Part shown: positions 10,567-24,170 of the stretch, piece by piece
Numbering within the stretch: the stretch's first letter is position 1
How the letters are laid out: every line of letters starts with the position of its first letter
Source of the DNA: Phaseolus vulgaris
Taxonomy: Eukaryota; Streptophyta; Magnoliopsida; Fabales; Fabaceae
NCBI RefSeq assembly: GCF_000499845.2
Contig: NC_023755.2
Location: 319,732-383,731, forward strand
Direction: 5' to 3'
Length of the DNA stretch: 64,000 bases
The notes under the pieces: model-generated
Seen by the model: only the letters and a program-made list of their open reading frames with translations
What the model was told of the DNA's origin: nothing
Databases searched by the model: none
Made by a program: the position numbers and the translations under genes

Positions 10567-13500
10567 TTCACTCTCGGTCTGAGATTTACTGCACCTTACT
10601 CCTTGGGTATTTTGGTTTGAAATTTTTACCAGACGTTCGTCACTGTGTCTATTGAGTTTTGGCTGAGTTTTGAGCCCCAGACTCTTCCCACAAGATTCGC
10701 AATAAATTTTTTATTCATCACTGCCCGGGCTGAAAAGAAGGTTCGGTCGTGTGTGAAACTGTTTGATTTTTTTCCTGGGTGAATACTCATCCGTTTGACC
10801 TGAAATCAGTCGCGTTTTGTCCCAAATTCAGTGGAGACTCTTACGCGGAATTTCGGGAAAAACCATTTCGGGAGAATTTTTCAGAAATTTTGTGCAAACC
10901 AAGGCTATCCTCTAGCAAAACTTGTGAAATTTCACCCTAATTTCTGCAATTTTTTTCCGGGTCCGTAATGCGCTGAAAAAATTCAAACAAGTACTTTCGT
11001 ATGTTGTCTGCACGCAGGTAAGGAGGCACATCCATAAACAAATCACAGAAGGAAGATACGGGGAAAAAAAGCCAGAACGTTTTGTTTTCGGAAAACCGGT
11101 TTTGTTCACTCTCGGTCTGAGACTTACTGCGCCTTACTCCTTGGGTATTTTGGTCTGAAATTTTTACCAGAGATTTGTCATTGTGTCTATTGAGTGTCGG
11201 CTGAGATTTGAGCCCCAGACTCGTCCCACAAGATTCACAATAAATTCTTTATTCATGACTGCCCGGGCTGAAAGGAAGGTTCGTTCGTGTGTGAAACTGT
11301 TTGATTTTTTTCCTGGGTGAATACTCATCCGTTTGACCTGAAATCAGTCGCGTTTTGTCCCAAATTTAGTGGAGACTCTTATGCGGAATTTCGGGAAAAA
11401 ACCATTTCAGAAGAATTTTTCATAAATTTTGTGCAAACCAAGGCTATCCTCTAGCAAAACTTGTGAAATTTCACCCTAATTTCTGCAATTTTTTTCCGGG
11501 TCCGTAATTCGCTAAAAAAATTCACACAAGTACTTTTGTATGTTGTTTGCACCCAGGTAAGGATGCACGTCCATAAACAAATGACAGAAGGAAGATACGG
11601 TGAAGAAAAGCCAGGACGTTTTGTTATCGGAAAACCGATTTTGTTCACTCTCGGTCTGGGACTCAGTGCGCCTTACTCCTTGGGTATTTTGGTCTGAAAT
11701 TTTTACCAGACATTCGTCATTGTGTCTTTTGAGTTTCAACTGAGATTTGAGCCCCAGAATCGTCCCACAAGATTCGCAATGAATTTTTTATTCATCACTG
11801 CCCGAGCTGAAAGGAAGGTTCGTTCGTGTGTGAAACTGTTTGATTTTTTTCCTGGGTGAATACTCATCCGTTTGACCTGAAATCAGTCGCGCTTTATCCC
11901 AAATTCAGTGGAGACTCTTACGCGGAAAATTTCGGGAAAAAACCATTTCGGAAGAATTTTTCAGAAATTTTGTGCAAACAAAGGCTATTCTCTAGCAAAA
12001 CTTGTGAAATTTCGTCCTAATTTCTACAATTTTTTTTCGGGTCCGTAATGCGCTGAAAAAATTCACACAAGTACTTTCGTATGTTGTCTGCACCCAGGTA
12101 AGGATGCACGTCCATAAACAAATCACAGAAGGAAGATACGGGGAAGAAAAGCCAGGACGTTTTGTTTTCGGAAAACCGGTTTTGTTCACTCTCGATCTGG
12201 GACTTACTGCGCCTTACTCCTTGGGTATTTTGGTCTGAAATTTTTACCAGACATTCTTCATTGTGTCTATTGAGTTTCGGCTGAGATTTGAGCCCCAGAC
12301 TCGTCCCACAAGATTGACAATAAATTTTTTATTCATCACTGCCCGGGCTGAAAGGAAGGTTCGTTATTGTCTGAAACTGTTTGATTTTTTTCCTGGGTGA
12401 ATACTCATCCGTTTGACCTGAACTCTGTCGCGTTTTGTCCCAAATTCAGTGGCGACTCTTACGCTGAATTTCGAGAAAAAACCATTTCGGGAGAATTTTT
12501 CAGAAATTTTGTGCAAACCAAGGCTATCCTCTAGCAAAACTTGTGAAATTTCACCCTAATTTCTGCAATTTTTTTCCGGGTTCGTAATGCGCTGAAAAAA
12601 TTCAAACAAGTACTTTCGTATGTTGTCTGCACGCAGGTAAGGAGGCACATCCATAAACAAATCACAGAAGGAAGATACGGGGAAAAAAAGCCAGAACGTT
12701 TTGTTTTCGGAAAACCGGTTTTGTTCACTCTCGGTCTGAGACTTACTGCGCCTTACTCCTTGGGTATTTTGGTCTGAAATTTTTACCAGACATTTGTCAT
12801 TGTGTCTATTGAGTGTCGGCTGAGATTTGAGCCCCAGACTCGTCCCACAAGATTCGCAATAAATTCTTTATTCATGACTGCCCGGGATGAAAGGAAGGTT
12901 CGTTCGTGTGTGAAACTGTTTGATTTTTTTCCTGGGTGAATACTCATCCGTTTGACCTGAAATCAGTCGCGTTTTGTCCCAAATTTAGTGGAGACTCTTA
13001 CGCGGAATTTCGGGAAAAAACCATTTCAGAAGAATTTTTCATAAATTTTGTGCAAACCAAGGCTATCCTCTAGCAAAACTTGTGAAATTTCACCCTAATT
13101 TCTGCAATTTTTTTCCGGGTCCGTAATTCGCTAAAAAAATTCACACAAGTACTTTTGTATGTTGTTTGCACCCAGGTAAGGATGCACGTCCATAAACAAA
13201 TGACAGAAGGAAGATACGGTGAAGAAAAACCAGGACGTTTTGTTATCGGAAAACCGATTTTGTTCACTCTCGGTCTGGGACTCAGTGCGCCTTACTCCTT
13301 GGGTATTTTGGTCTGAAATTTTTACCAGACATTCGTCATTGTGTCTTTTGAGTTTCAACTGAGATTTGAGCCCCAGAATCGTCCCACAAGATTCGCAATG
13401 AATTTTTTATTCATCACTGCCCGAGCTGAAAGGAAGGTTCGTTCGTGTGTGAAACTGTTTGATTTTTTTCCTGGGTGATTACTCATCCGTTTGACCTGAA

Positions 13501-16496
13501 ATCTGTCGCGTTTTGCCCCAAATTCAGTGAAGACTCTTACGCTGAATTTCGGGAAAAAACCATTTTGGGAGAATTTTTCAAAAATTTTGTGCAAACCAAG
13601 GCTATCCTTTAGCAAAACTTGTGAAATTTCACCCTAATTTCTGCAATTTTTTTCCGGGTCCGTAATGCGCTGAAAAAATTCACACAAGTACTTTCGTATG
13701 TTGTCTGCACCCAGGTAAGGATGCACGTCCATAAACAAATCACAGAAGGAAGATACGGTGAAGAAAAGCCAGGACGTTTTGTTTTCAGAAAACCGGTTTT
13801 GTTCACTCTCGGTCTGGGACTTACTGCGCCTTCCTCCTTGGGTATTTTGGTCTGAAATTTTTACCAGACATTCGTCATTGTGTCTATTGAGTTTCGCCTG
13901 AGATTTGAGCCCCAGAATCGTCCCACAAGATTCGTAATAAATTTTTTATTCATTACTGCCCGGGCTAAAAGGAAGGTTCGTTTGTGTGCGAAACTGTTTG
14001 ATTTTTTTCGTGGGTGAATACTCATCCGTTTGACCTAAAATTTGTCGCATTATGTCCCAAATTCAGTGAAGATTCTTAGGTGGAATTTCAGAAAAAATCT
14101 ATTTGTGGAGAATTTTTCAGAATTTTTGTGCAAACCAAAGCTATCCTCTACCAAAACTCGTGAAATTTTGCCCTACTTTCTGAAATTGTATTTTAAGTCC
14201 GTATTGCCCTGAAAAAAATTCAGACAAGTACTTTCATATGTTTTTTGCACCCAGGTAAGGAGGCACGTCCATAAACAAATCACAAAAAGAAGATACGGGG
14301 GAGAAAAGCCAAGACGTTTTGTTTTCGGAAAACCAGTTTTGTTCGCTCTCGGTCTGGGACTTACTACGCCTTACTCCTTTTGTATTTTGGTCAGAAATTT
14401 TTACCAGACGTTCGTGACTATGTCTACTATGTTTTGGCTGAGATTTGAGCCACAGATTCGTCCCACAAGATTGGCAATAAATTTTTTATTCATCATTGTC
14501 AAGCCGAAAGGAAGGTTCGTTTGTGTGTGAAACTGTTTGATTTTTTTCGTAGGTGAATACTCGTCCATTTGGCCTGAAATTTGTCGCGTTGTGTCCCAAA
14601 TTCAGAGGATATTCTTACGTGGAATTTCAGGAAAAAACTATTTCGGGAGAATTTTTCATAAATTTTGTGCAAACCAAGGCGATATACCAAAACTTGTGAA
14701 ATTTCGCCCTACTTTCTGAAATCTTATTCTGGGTTCGTATTCTGCTGAAAAAAATTCAGACAAGTACTTTCTTATGTTGTTTGTACCAAGGTAAGGAGGC
14801 ACGTCCATAAACGAATCACAAAAATAAGATACGCGAGAAAAAAGCCCAGACGTTTTGTTTTCGAAAAACCAGTTTTGTTCACTCTCGGTCTGGGACTTAC
14901 TGCGCCTTACTCCTTGGGTATCTTGGTCTGAAAATTTTACCAGACATTCGTCATTGTGTCTATTGAGTTTCGGCCGAGATTTGAACCCCAGACTCGTCCC
15001 AAAACATTCGCAATAAACTTTTTATTCATCACTGCCCGGGCTGAAAGGAAGGTTCATTCGTGTGTGAAACTGTTTGATTTTTTTCCTGGGTGAATACTCA
15101 TCCGTTTGACCTGAAATTTGTCGCGTTTTGTCCCAAATTCAGTGGAGATTCTTATGCGAAATTTCGGGAAAAAACCATTTTGGAAGAATTTTTCAGAAAT
15201 TTTGTGCAAACGAAGGCTATCCTTTTCCAAAACTCTTGAAATTTTGCCCTACTTTCTGAAATTATATTTTGGGTCCGTATTACGCTGAAAAAAATTGAGA
15301 CGAGTGCTTTCCTATGTTGTTTGCACCCAGGTAAGGAGGCACGTCTATAAAAAAATTACAAAAAGAAGATACGGGGGAGAAAAGTTAGGACGTTTTGTTT
15401 TCGGAAACCAGTTTTGTTCACTCTCGGTCTGGGACTTACTACGCCTTACTCCTTAGGTATTTTGGTCTGACATTTTTACCAGACATTCTTCACTGTGTCT
15501 ACTGAGTTTTGGCTGAGATTTTATCCCCATATTTGTCCCACAAGATTGGGAATAAATTTTTTATTCATCACTGCCAGGGCCGAAAGGAAGGTTCGTTTGT
15601 GTGTGAAACTGTTTGATTTTTTTCATGGGTGAATACTCATTCGTTTGACCTGAAATTTGTCGCGTTTTGCCCCAAATTAAGTGGAGATTCTTACATGGAA
15701 TTTTAGGAAAAAACTAATTTGGGGAGAATTTTTCACAAATTTTGTGCAAAACAAGGCTATCCTTTACCAAAACTTGTGAAATTTCTACGTACTTTCTAAA
15801 ATTTTATTCTAGGATTGTATTACGATGAAAAAATTCTGACAAGTACTTTCATATGTTTTTTGCACTCAGGTAAGGAGGCACGTCCATAAACAAATCACAA
15901 AAAGAAGATACGGGGAGGAAAGTCAGGACGTTTAGTTTTTAGAAAACTAGTTTTGTTCACTCTCGGTCTGGGACTTACTACGCCTTACTCCTTGGGTATT
16001 TTGGTCTGAAATTTTTACCAAACGTTCTTCACCGTGTCTACTGAGTTTTGGCTGAGATTTGAGCCCCAGATTCGTCCCACAAGATTGACAATAATTTTTT
16101 TATTCATCACTGTCAGGGACGAAAGGAAAGTTCGTTTGTGTGTGAAACTGTTTGATTTTTTTCGTGGGTGAATACTCATCCGTTTGACCTGAAATTTGTC
16201 GCGTTTTGTCCCAAATTCGGTGGACATTGTTACGTGGAATTTCAGGAAAAAACTATTTCCGGAGAATTTTTCAGAAATTTTATGCAAACCAAGGTTATGC
16301 TCTACCAAAACTTGTGAAATTTCGCCCTACTTTTTGAAATTTTATTCTAGGTCCGTATTGCGCTGAAAAAATTCAGACAAGTATTTTCATATGTTGTTTG
16401 CACCCAGGTAAGAAGGCACATCCATAAACAAATCACAAAAAGAAGATACGGAGGAGAAAAGTCAAGACGTTTTGTTTTCGAAAAACCAGTTTTATT
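10567..16496. repeat. Left satellite array: 11 units of ~540 bp
   Basis: Units start with CACTCTCGGTCTG at about 10567, 11106, 11646, 12186, 12725, 13264, 13804, 14343, 14879, 15419 and 15957. The array ends about 16496 with the expected unit end, so it holds a whole number of units. Units 1-3 and 4-6 are near-identical as trimers (period 1619 bp). Units 7-11 are more diverged and share other variants. Each unit carries short open frames (about 65 codons on the minus strand) that move with the repeat and look like chance. Unit length is close to the khipu subtelomeric satellite of common bean (528 bp, from memory); identity to khipu is not shown here. Confidence 0.95.
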
Positions 16497-18050
16497 ATAA
16501 AGTATTTTAATATTTTGATTTAAAAAAAAAATAATCTTAGGTTTATTTAGTTAGTTAATTCATACTTGCACACCCTTTTATATTGTAGTTCTACACACAA
16601 AAACCCTACTATTTAGTCTCTCCACAATTAATATTTTTTATCTTTTAATGCTTATAAATTGTGTGCTTTTAAAAGAGTTTAAAATATTCTTTATAAGTAT
16701 AATTTATTTATTTATGATTTTCTCAATTTATATTGTGATTATGTTATAGCACTTAAAGTTAACAAAATTACTTAACAAACAACAAATTAATATAGGAAAA
16801 AAATGTTTATATGAGAATTGTTATGTTATTTTTAATATTCTTACATCGTTCAAGGTTTATGACTTAGCGTTTAAGGTTCACGGTAGGATTTATGGTTACC
16901 CTTTCTTCACTCAGTTCGAGGTGTTGTATTCTTTAAAGTAGGACAATCTCTTGACTTTCTGTCTTCTTTGTCCCTGAAAGTCTTTCGATCACTAACTCTC
17001 AACAGGATTAACCGATCACATCAGTTCGATTACTTTTGTCATCGGGATAATTTAAATACACATTTTTTTCTTAATTTTCTCTGAAATGTATTTTAAGAAT
17101 AAAATCGTGATGAAACTCCAAACTTCAAAATAAATAATACTTAAATACAATTATTGGCCTTAGTGATATTATCCCAACGAACTTGGGTTTAAAAAAAACA
17201 AAAACAAATTATTGTTTTTTTAGTGACATACATATAGAACTTGTATACATAAGAAAGAACTAAAAGAAAAAGTGTAGAAAGTATACAAACTAAGGTTATT
17301 TAAACCATTATTTTATTGAGGTTCCATTTATTGAAACAGCAAAAGGCCTAAATTTTACAAAAGACATCCTTATGAATGTGTGTATGCGTATGATGAATAG
17401 AGATTATGTATTTCAGTATTTAGTTATATAAACATATAATGTATGAATCATGATAGTTTATTTTAATAGTTTAGTCTTGTGTTAATCAATGCCTATGTGA
17501 TAACATGAGCAAACTCAATACAACATACTTTGGAGTTATGAATGTATTAGATATATGAGCAAACTCATGCAACATACTCTTGAGTTATCTCTAAATGTGC
17601 ATATGGAAGCACATAAAAGCAAAAATTTTGATGTTATGTTTATTTTCTTTTTTGCTGACAAACTTTCACGTGTGTTTGTCTTAAACAATTTTAAATATGT
17701 ATTCATCTCTTAAATAATTTTAAGAGATAAATGTGTATGACAAAAATATGGAAGTGGAAGAAGAAACAATCTTTTGGAAATCATAAACATTTCAAATTGT
17801 ACCCTAATATGTGTTTTTGGAAATCATAAACATTTCAAATCGTAACCTAATATGTGTTTTTGAATTTCGTAATCTAAAAACATGTTCTGGATTAAGTAAT
17901 CCAGAATACATTTTTGAATCTCGTATTCCAAATCACAAATAAATGAAGTTTTAGTCCTTGTTCTAAATGCAACATGAGCGAAATTGAAAAGAATGTCATT
18001 AAAAGTTTTGGAAAATATTACATATACATATCCTCTAGGTAAAAAGCCTA
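16497..18050. other. AT-rich spacer between satellite array and PSF1
   Basis: No gene seen. It contains an imperfect tandem duplication near 17503-17585 (two copies of a GAGCAAACTCA...CAACATACT block) and the tandem repeat listed separately at 17774-17863. A palindromic stretch near 17886-17905 (CTGGATTA then TAATCCAG) lies just beyond it. Confidence 0.5.
17774..17863 (+). repeat. Tandem duplication, 2 copies of ~44 bp
   Basis: Two adjacent near-identical copies of a unit that begins TTGGAAATCATAAACATTTC and ends TAATATGTGTTTT, differing at only a few bases. It lies 3' of PSF1. Confidence 0.85.
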
Positions 18051-18055
18051 CAAGC

Positions 18056-21000
18056 TCAACCCGTGAGTTCCTCCATTTGGCCCTGTTCATATTTCAGAAA
18101 ACAGGAAAAATTAGATCGCATTTCAAACCATAATGCAATCTAAATCTTTAGGTGCAAGACACTTAACCCGTGAGACAAATTGCTCAGCATCAGTTCTCTT
18201 CAGAAGATGCATTGAATGGCAGGCAAAATTTGCAGTCTTATCATCACTGAGCATAATGCCGTCTCCAATGTCATCAAGAACCCTTACTTTGATGTAAGGA
18301 TCTTTTGGTGGTACCATATCCTATTAAAATGCAGATTTTATGAGTGAAAACATAGTACTTTACTGCAAGGTTAGAATCCAGATTCATGAATCGTTGAACA
18401 GTTTTGAATAGGAAATCATAATTGTGTACTGAATTATAAGATTCAAATACAATGAAAAATCACTTTAAATATAACATATAGATGATATGCAGTTTTCGAT
18501 GTAACAATTTAAACTGGAAATTGATGAAACAACTTTAGTAGAAATCATACAAAACAAAACTGGTAGTTTATATGTAAGTTTGTGGAGTCTTTATTTTAGA
18601 AAAATAGAAACATAACATGAATAGAGTACATGCATTGAATGATCGAGTGACAAATGCAGGTGGAATAATCAAATAAGAAGAATTTCTTTTCACTTAAAAA
18701 TTTAAGGTCTTGTGACCTCAATTTTTTTCATGAAAATTGGTGAAAAGTAAGAACTAAAAGAATCATTGAACAATGATACAAAATTACATTTGAATTCATT
18801 CATGTATAGTGAAGTCATTAGAAGCATGATTCTTAACCACCAAGATTACTATGAACCAATTTCTCCTATTCATTCTGCAAAAGATCTTAAGGTGCACCCA
18901 AACAAGTATCTCCATGATGAACCCTTGCTTATATTATTAGAGCAATAACTAGATTCATAGAAGTTTTCGCCACAAACATGGAATTAAAACTAGAGATAGT
19001 TTTATAGCACAACGAAAAGAAGTTCCTTATCAATCAATAATCACAAGCACCTAGACTGAAATTACTTAACAAGGCATTAATTACAGACAGAACATCTTGG
19101 AAACTATGACGATGCACATGTGTAACTGAACTCTGTATATCTCTTTATGTGTGTATACATGTGCATGTGTGTTCGTGTGGTGGGAGAAAAGGAAGGAAAT
19201 GGGGGAAGGAGAGGGAGAAGTTACCACAGTAAGATCAACCATCACTTTCGACATATAAGATTTCAATGCTGTAGAATGCTTCCGGAAATGTTCTTCCTCC
19301 GCATGAGAAAGCTTCTCTTCAATTTCTTGAGGAAGCACATGCCCTATCTTCCATAATAAGTTACGTATTATTTCTGCTCGATTATACCTACAGAGAGACA
19401 TGTTAGAGAATTTCAGAATGCAGATAGATTACAAAATACAGTAATAACAACAATAACTATGCTTAATGGTACATAGCATTTCAAAGAGATACTTACACAT
19501 AGGCCATTAGGCAACGTTTATTACGAACTAAAGCAAGATGGTGGATAAGGGCTCCGTAGTGATCTGCATTTCTTGCTGTTTGGATATCCAAACCTTCTTC
19601 CTGTATCTTCCTGTTTACACAGAACAGCACATGCTCAAATGGGATAGGATACTGCTATGAAAAGTGATGTTCAAGGAAAATACGTATGCGACTTTATGAT
19701 CCATCACTTAAGTTTGTAATACAGTTTCATCACACACAAGCTCGCATTCAAAATATATGAAATAGCACACTCCAATGTAGAAAAGGGGGACACAAAAAAG
19801 AAGCAGGAAGCACACTAATGTTACCTTATCAAGGACTGAAGTTCAAGGTGATGTTGACTGCATTCTGCTACTACTTGTTGAAACAAGTCACTCTACAAGA
19901 TTATAGTCAAAATAATCAACCAAAGTATGCACGTAGCATACCAATATAAAGAGTGGATACTGAGTTACAAATCCATGGGAAAAGGTAATAGCAGATAAAA
20001 AATAAGAGTAAAGAAAATAAAAGAATTAAATAGCAGTATCATACATAAAAATTACTTCACCATCTAGGATGGTGATACCATAAACTAAAACATGATGAAC
20101 CCCGATGGACCATGATAAGTTCTGACTGCAATTAGGGTAGCTTCTCGAAGCTTTTTTTTCCACTTCAGAGTGGGGGATGTATGAAAATGATATAAATGAT
20201 TGAGAAATTTAAAACAGACCTAAACAGACAAACAGTTAATGAATTTAAGAAAAAAGATTTCATATGTGAAATAGCAACAAGAATCCTGAATCAAATTAAA
20301 AAGACATTATCCATGCAAACAATTTCAAATTTCATCTCACAAACAACTTTTAAAGGTTGTTGACTTGCCATAACATACAGAGTCGGATTACACTCACTAA
20401 CTTGAACCTTTTGAAGCAGCAAAGAATCATATCCAGTTAATCCAAAGAAAGTAGTATAGATCCAGATACAGTTCCAGTATTGTAGTTGAGGATAAAGGTC
20501 ATGGTAAACAGGCAAAGGGGGCATTTAAGAAGAATTAAAGCATCCTCAGTTAGGTTACAGTGACAGATTTTCATAACACAAATTACCATCACCACGCACC
20601 AGTAACATTGGCCGCCATTAGATACAATTAGAAATCCCCAGATGCATAAAATTCAAGCATGGTTCATCCAAGCTTTTCCAAATTTATTTCAAGACTTAAT
20701 AAGAAAATATATCACTCACACAAGAGTACCAATTTCAGAATTTGAACCTAAGGTCAAACTTGATCTCACAAAACTAGTTAGTAATGTGAAAACTACCCAA
20801 GCTTTATGAGCTCTATGTATGGCCAGTTAAGTACTTCTAGACACAAGTTTACCCAAACAAGCTCTTAAGCCATATCTCTAGTCTATGAAACTAGACCCCA
20901 CCTTTGAGACTGCAATTAAAGCACCCATAAAGAACATTCAAACATAACCCAACTAAGGCGGATAGGGGTGTTTGCAATCAAATCTGCTTCCCAACATACC

Positions 21001-21172
21001 AGTTGATATTCCATTATACAAGGCAGTTCCAACATAACCCAACAATTGTAGAAAATAAAAATAAGAACAACCAATTAAAATGAAGAACTGGACTTACATT
21101 GAATGACACAAGCTGGCCCTTATCTCCACTTGCAAATTCTTTCACAAGTTGGCAAGCTGTTCTCCCATACAT
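18056..21172 (-). CDS. PSF1: DNA replication complex GINS protein PSF1
   Basis: PSF1 (GINS1) is one of four GINS subunits. GINS joins CDC45 and MCM2-7 to form the replicative CMG helicase in the nucleus. Six coding exons on the minus strand: 21172-21098, 19892-19825, 19610-19497, 19387-19225, 18320-18168 and 18082-18056, all GT-AG, giving 199 residues (Arabidopsis PSF1 is about 200). Visible family blocks: MYGRTACQLVKEF at the N terminus, RNADHYGALIHHLALVRNKR, then CLMAYVYNRAEIIRNLLWKI, the helical KLSHAEEEHFRKHSTALKSY segment, and the C-terminal MVPPKDPYIKVRVLDDIGDG with RTDAEQFVSRGQMEELTG. Exon 6 is only 27 nt; without it the frame would read into intron and end in an unrelated tail. A 5' UTR exon begins at 21202 after a CAG acceptor, so a leader intron is likely. 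No lesion was seen. Confidence 0.93.
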
Positions 21173-21800
21173 GTTCAAAGTTCAAACCTCCAATAGACAG
21201 CCCTGAAAACAGAAAACAATAAAATTGACAAAAGCACATTTAATTGGAAATAATTAAGCATGAACAGTCAAAAGCTGGAACATAAAAATGAAAAATGAGT
21301 AATTATACTAGGTATAATAATGTAATGATTAAAAAATGAGTCTACTACTCAAAATTTTAGTGACTTTGATTACAAAAAATAGCTTCAATATTGGTAATAT
21401 ATATATAACTACAAATCCAACCAGCAAGCAACCAAAACATGACATCAAAGACAACTAATAAAATGTTAGATGACATACCTTACTATTGCATTGTAAATTC
21501 ACACAGTTGAAATAACTAAACTCCTAAGTAAAATCTGAGGGTATTAAGAAATAGATAAAATGAGTTTACAGAAACAATTTGATGAATGATTATTATGCTT
21601 GAATTATGGATTACATGGAATACAGTGAGAATGCATGTAGATTGAGGATTGAAGGTAAAACGAAATTCAAAATCACTTTCTCACCGCCCTTCACTCGCGA
21701 TTGTCAACGAACCTTCCCGTTCTTCGATTCAACTCCGATATGAAGCTCAAAAATACCAAATGTTGAGGTTAGGGCACGATTTTCGCTGAAAGGGGAAAAT
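21173..21800 (-). promoter_or_regulatory. PSF1 5' UTR with probable leader intron, and promoter side
   Basis: The minus strand has a pyrimidine-rich acceptor ending in CAG just before 21202, so 21202-21173 is the last part of the 5' UTR. A possible donor (AAG then GTATGT) lies near 21478. The more GC-rich stretch around 21670-21790 may hold the first non-coding exon or promoter. No clear TATA box or full E2F site was found. Confidence 0.35.
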
Positions 21801-22782
21801 AAGCACAATTTGATCTGTTTGTGAGAATTTGGCTCTAAAGTTAAATATGTTTTTTCCCTCCAATTTAATATTAAATTGATTTTTTGCTTTTTTTAATACA
21901 AATTTTAGATTTTCTTTTATTTATAGAAAAAAAGTTATTTATTATTCCCCTAACCTCCATCGGATGCAGTAATTAATTATAGTGATATAATTTTTTTTAT
22001 TTGAAATCGAAACATTGACACCATCTGTTTTAGAGTTATATCAGTTTAAATATATCTTTTTCCGTTAATTCCTGATATTATAACTAATGATATTATATCA
22101 AGACTTGAAATCAAAATATTTATAATAAAAAAATTAGTTTACTGTAAATAATAAAAAATCAACAAATTTCTATATTATAATATTCATTTAAACTATACTT
22201 CAATGAAAATAGTTTCTCTACTATAAATAATATTATTTTTAACCACTAATAGTTTCTTTTAAAAAAACTATTGAGATTCATTTTAATACACTATAATTAT
22301 TTTAGTAAAATAAATATATCACAGAATTTATGATTGATAAAACAAAATTAATTTCTTAGCTAATGGATATTGAATAAAAAATCACAAAAAAAGTATTTAG
22401 TATATAAGATAATATTAGTCGGGATGTAAATTATAAATAATAATTAATGTCTATAAAAGAAAAATTGGTTTTAATTAATTTCAAATTATATGAAATTTCA
22501 TTTGAATTACATATCTTGAATGTATCCATACAAATTAAGAAATTAATTCAAAATAAAATATATATTTTAATACAATAAAGCTAATTTGGGTTATATTATT
22601 GCATTGCTTTACTAGTTATGTCAGGTAAAGCTAATTTTCAAATAAGTTTAAACTTATTAAATTTTATTGAATTCAAATCATTTTAATGATATCTCATTTT
22701 TTTTTTGTTTTACTTTATATCCATTAATTAAGAAATTGATTTCTTACATTAATTACAATTTTATAATATTCTTATTTTACTA

Positions 22783-22807
22783 ATATATATATATATATAT
22801 ATATATT
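22783..22807. repeat. (AT)n microsatellite
   Basis: About 12 uninterrupted AT dinucleotides. Confidence 0.9.
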
Positions 22808-23889
22808 AAAGTTAAATATTCTGCCTAGCCGTATTATGATTTTTTTTTCTAAAGTTAAAAAGTATATTAAAAATACACAATATTAACAAATTAAAGTGTT
22901 TTTTTAAGAGTTGTACGCTAAAAAAATTATGAGACATATGCAAGTATTTATAGGTTGTTATGAAATAGTAAGATATTTTATACATAAAACTAGCAAAATA
23001 TATATATTCACAAAGGTTTCAATTTAATATTGGTTAAATATAAATTTTATTTTATTTTTTCGTTGGTTATGAATTTCTTTTATTTTTTTCTTAATTATTG
23101 ATTTTTTCTATATTGGTTATTATTTGAAAAAAGTTTAACAACATCATATTTTGATTAAGTGCTAAAAATAATAAAGTATAAAACATGAAAGGCGAAAGTC
23201 TTTGTCCAAGATTGTGTAAGATATTTCATCTGTCATACAATGCAATACTATATTGTTTTGTTTTACGTCTGACAAGCTTTGTTTCGTGTGCTCAAACAAA
23301 ATAGATATAATTTTAAGTTAACATTATACTCCACGAATATCTATATGCTTATTCTATGTTGTAAGAAAATTTTGTTTCATTTGTTTACCAAAAAGATCCA
23401 TTCCAACTCAAGTCACATTATTGATCTTTTAGACGAAGAACTAAAGTTGTTTTAATGCAACAACAACTCAGTGACGCTTGTATTGTCAAACCTAGAAAAG
23501 TTTATCTACTTTTACGACTTTGCGTTTTACATAAATTCGAGTAAAGACACTATGTCTTGGGAGAGACAAATACATTCAACTATCGAGATTTGTCAAACGA
23601 ACATAAAAATATTTGCCACAACTATATTCTCTAGAACCTATTTAAAAGTCATTCATAAAAAATACACAAGGTGCAAAAAGTGTTGAAAACTATTAAAAAA
23701 ATTGTACCCTAAAAACTTGTTTGAAAAAACTTTTTATGTTCATTAGCAAACTAGAAAAGGGAGTTTAACCTTATAATTGTTAAAGATGCAATCCCATATA
23801 GCAAGCAAAAATCATTATATGTAGATAACATCTATAATATTTGTCTTAGCTGTAAGAAGTCGTTTGTTAAAAAATAAAATTCTCTTTTA

Positions 23890-24170
23890 GTTAATCAAGA
23901 GTGACTATATTTCGAAACAATACTTTTACGGGTTAACCAAGAGTAACTACGTTTCAAAAGAATACTTGATGACATTAAGCAAGATTGATTATGATATGAA
24001 AGAATACTCAACCGGTTAGACAAAAGTGACTTTGTTTTGAAATAATATTCGAGTTTTTAGCTGAATGACTAAGTGTCAAATAATACTCGATGGATCAATC
24101 ATAAGTGATAACATTTCAACATAACACTCGTATGAGTTATCCAAAAATGACTACAAACCGAAATAATAAT
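23890..24170 (+). repeat. Degenerate minisatellite, ~45-50 bp period
   Basis: About six diverged copies of a unit of the form TTAACCAAGAGTGACTA...TTTC(G/A)AAA(A/C)AATACTCG. Recognisable unit starts lie near 23891, 23932, 24026, 24090 and 24136. Copies differ strongly, so the array is old. Confidence 0.65.

Noticed and set aside
10912..16308. Repeated 60-97-codon open frames (MNKTGFPKTKRPGFS-type and others) in the left array
   Set aside because: They occur on both strands at fixed places in the satellite unit, overlap each other and vary in start and length. Their similarity is explained by repeat homogenisation; no family, promoter or splice evidence supports coding.
10567..16496. Possible CRISPR-like array because of regular repeats
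   Set aside because: The 540-bp units are contiguous with no unique spacers, in a plant nuclear context; this is satellite DNA.
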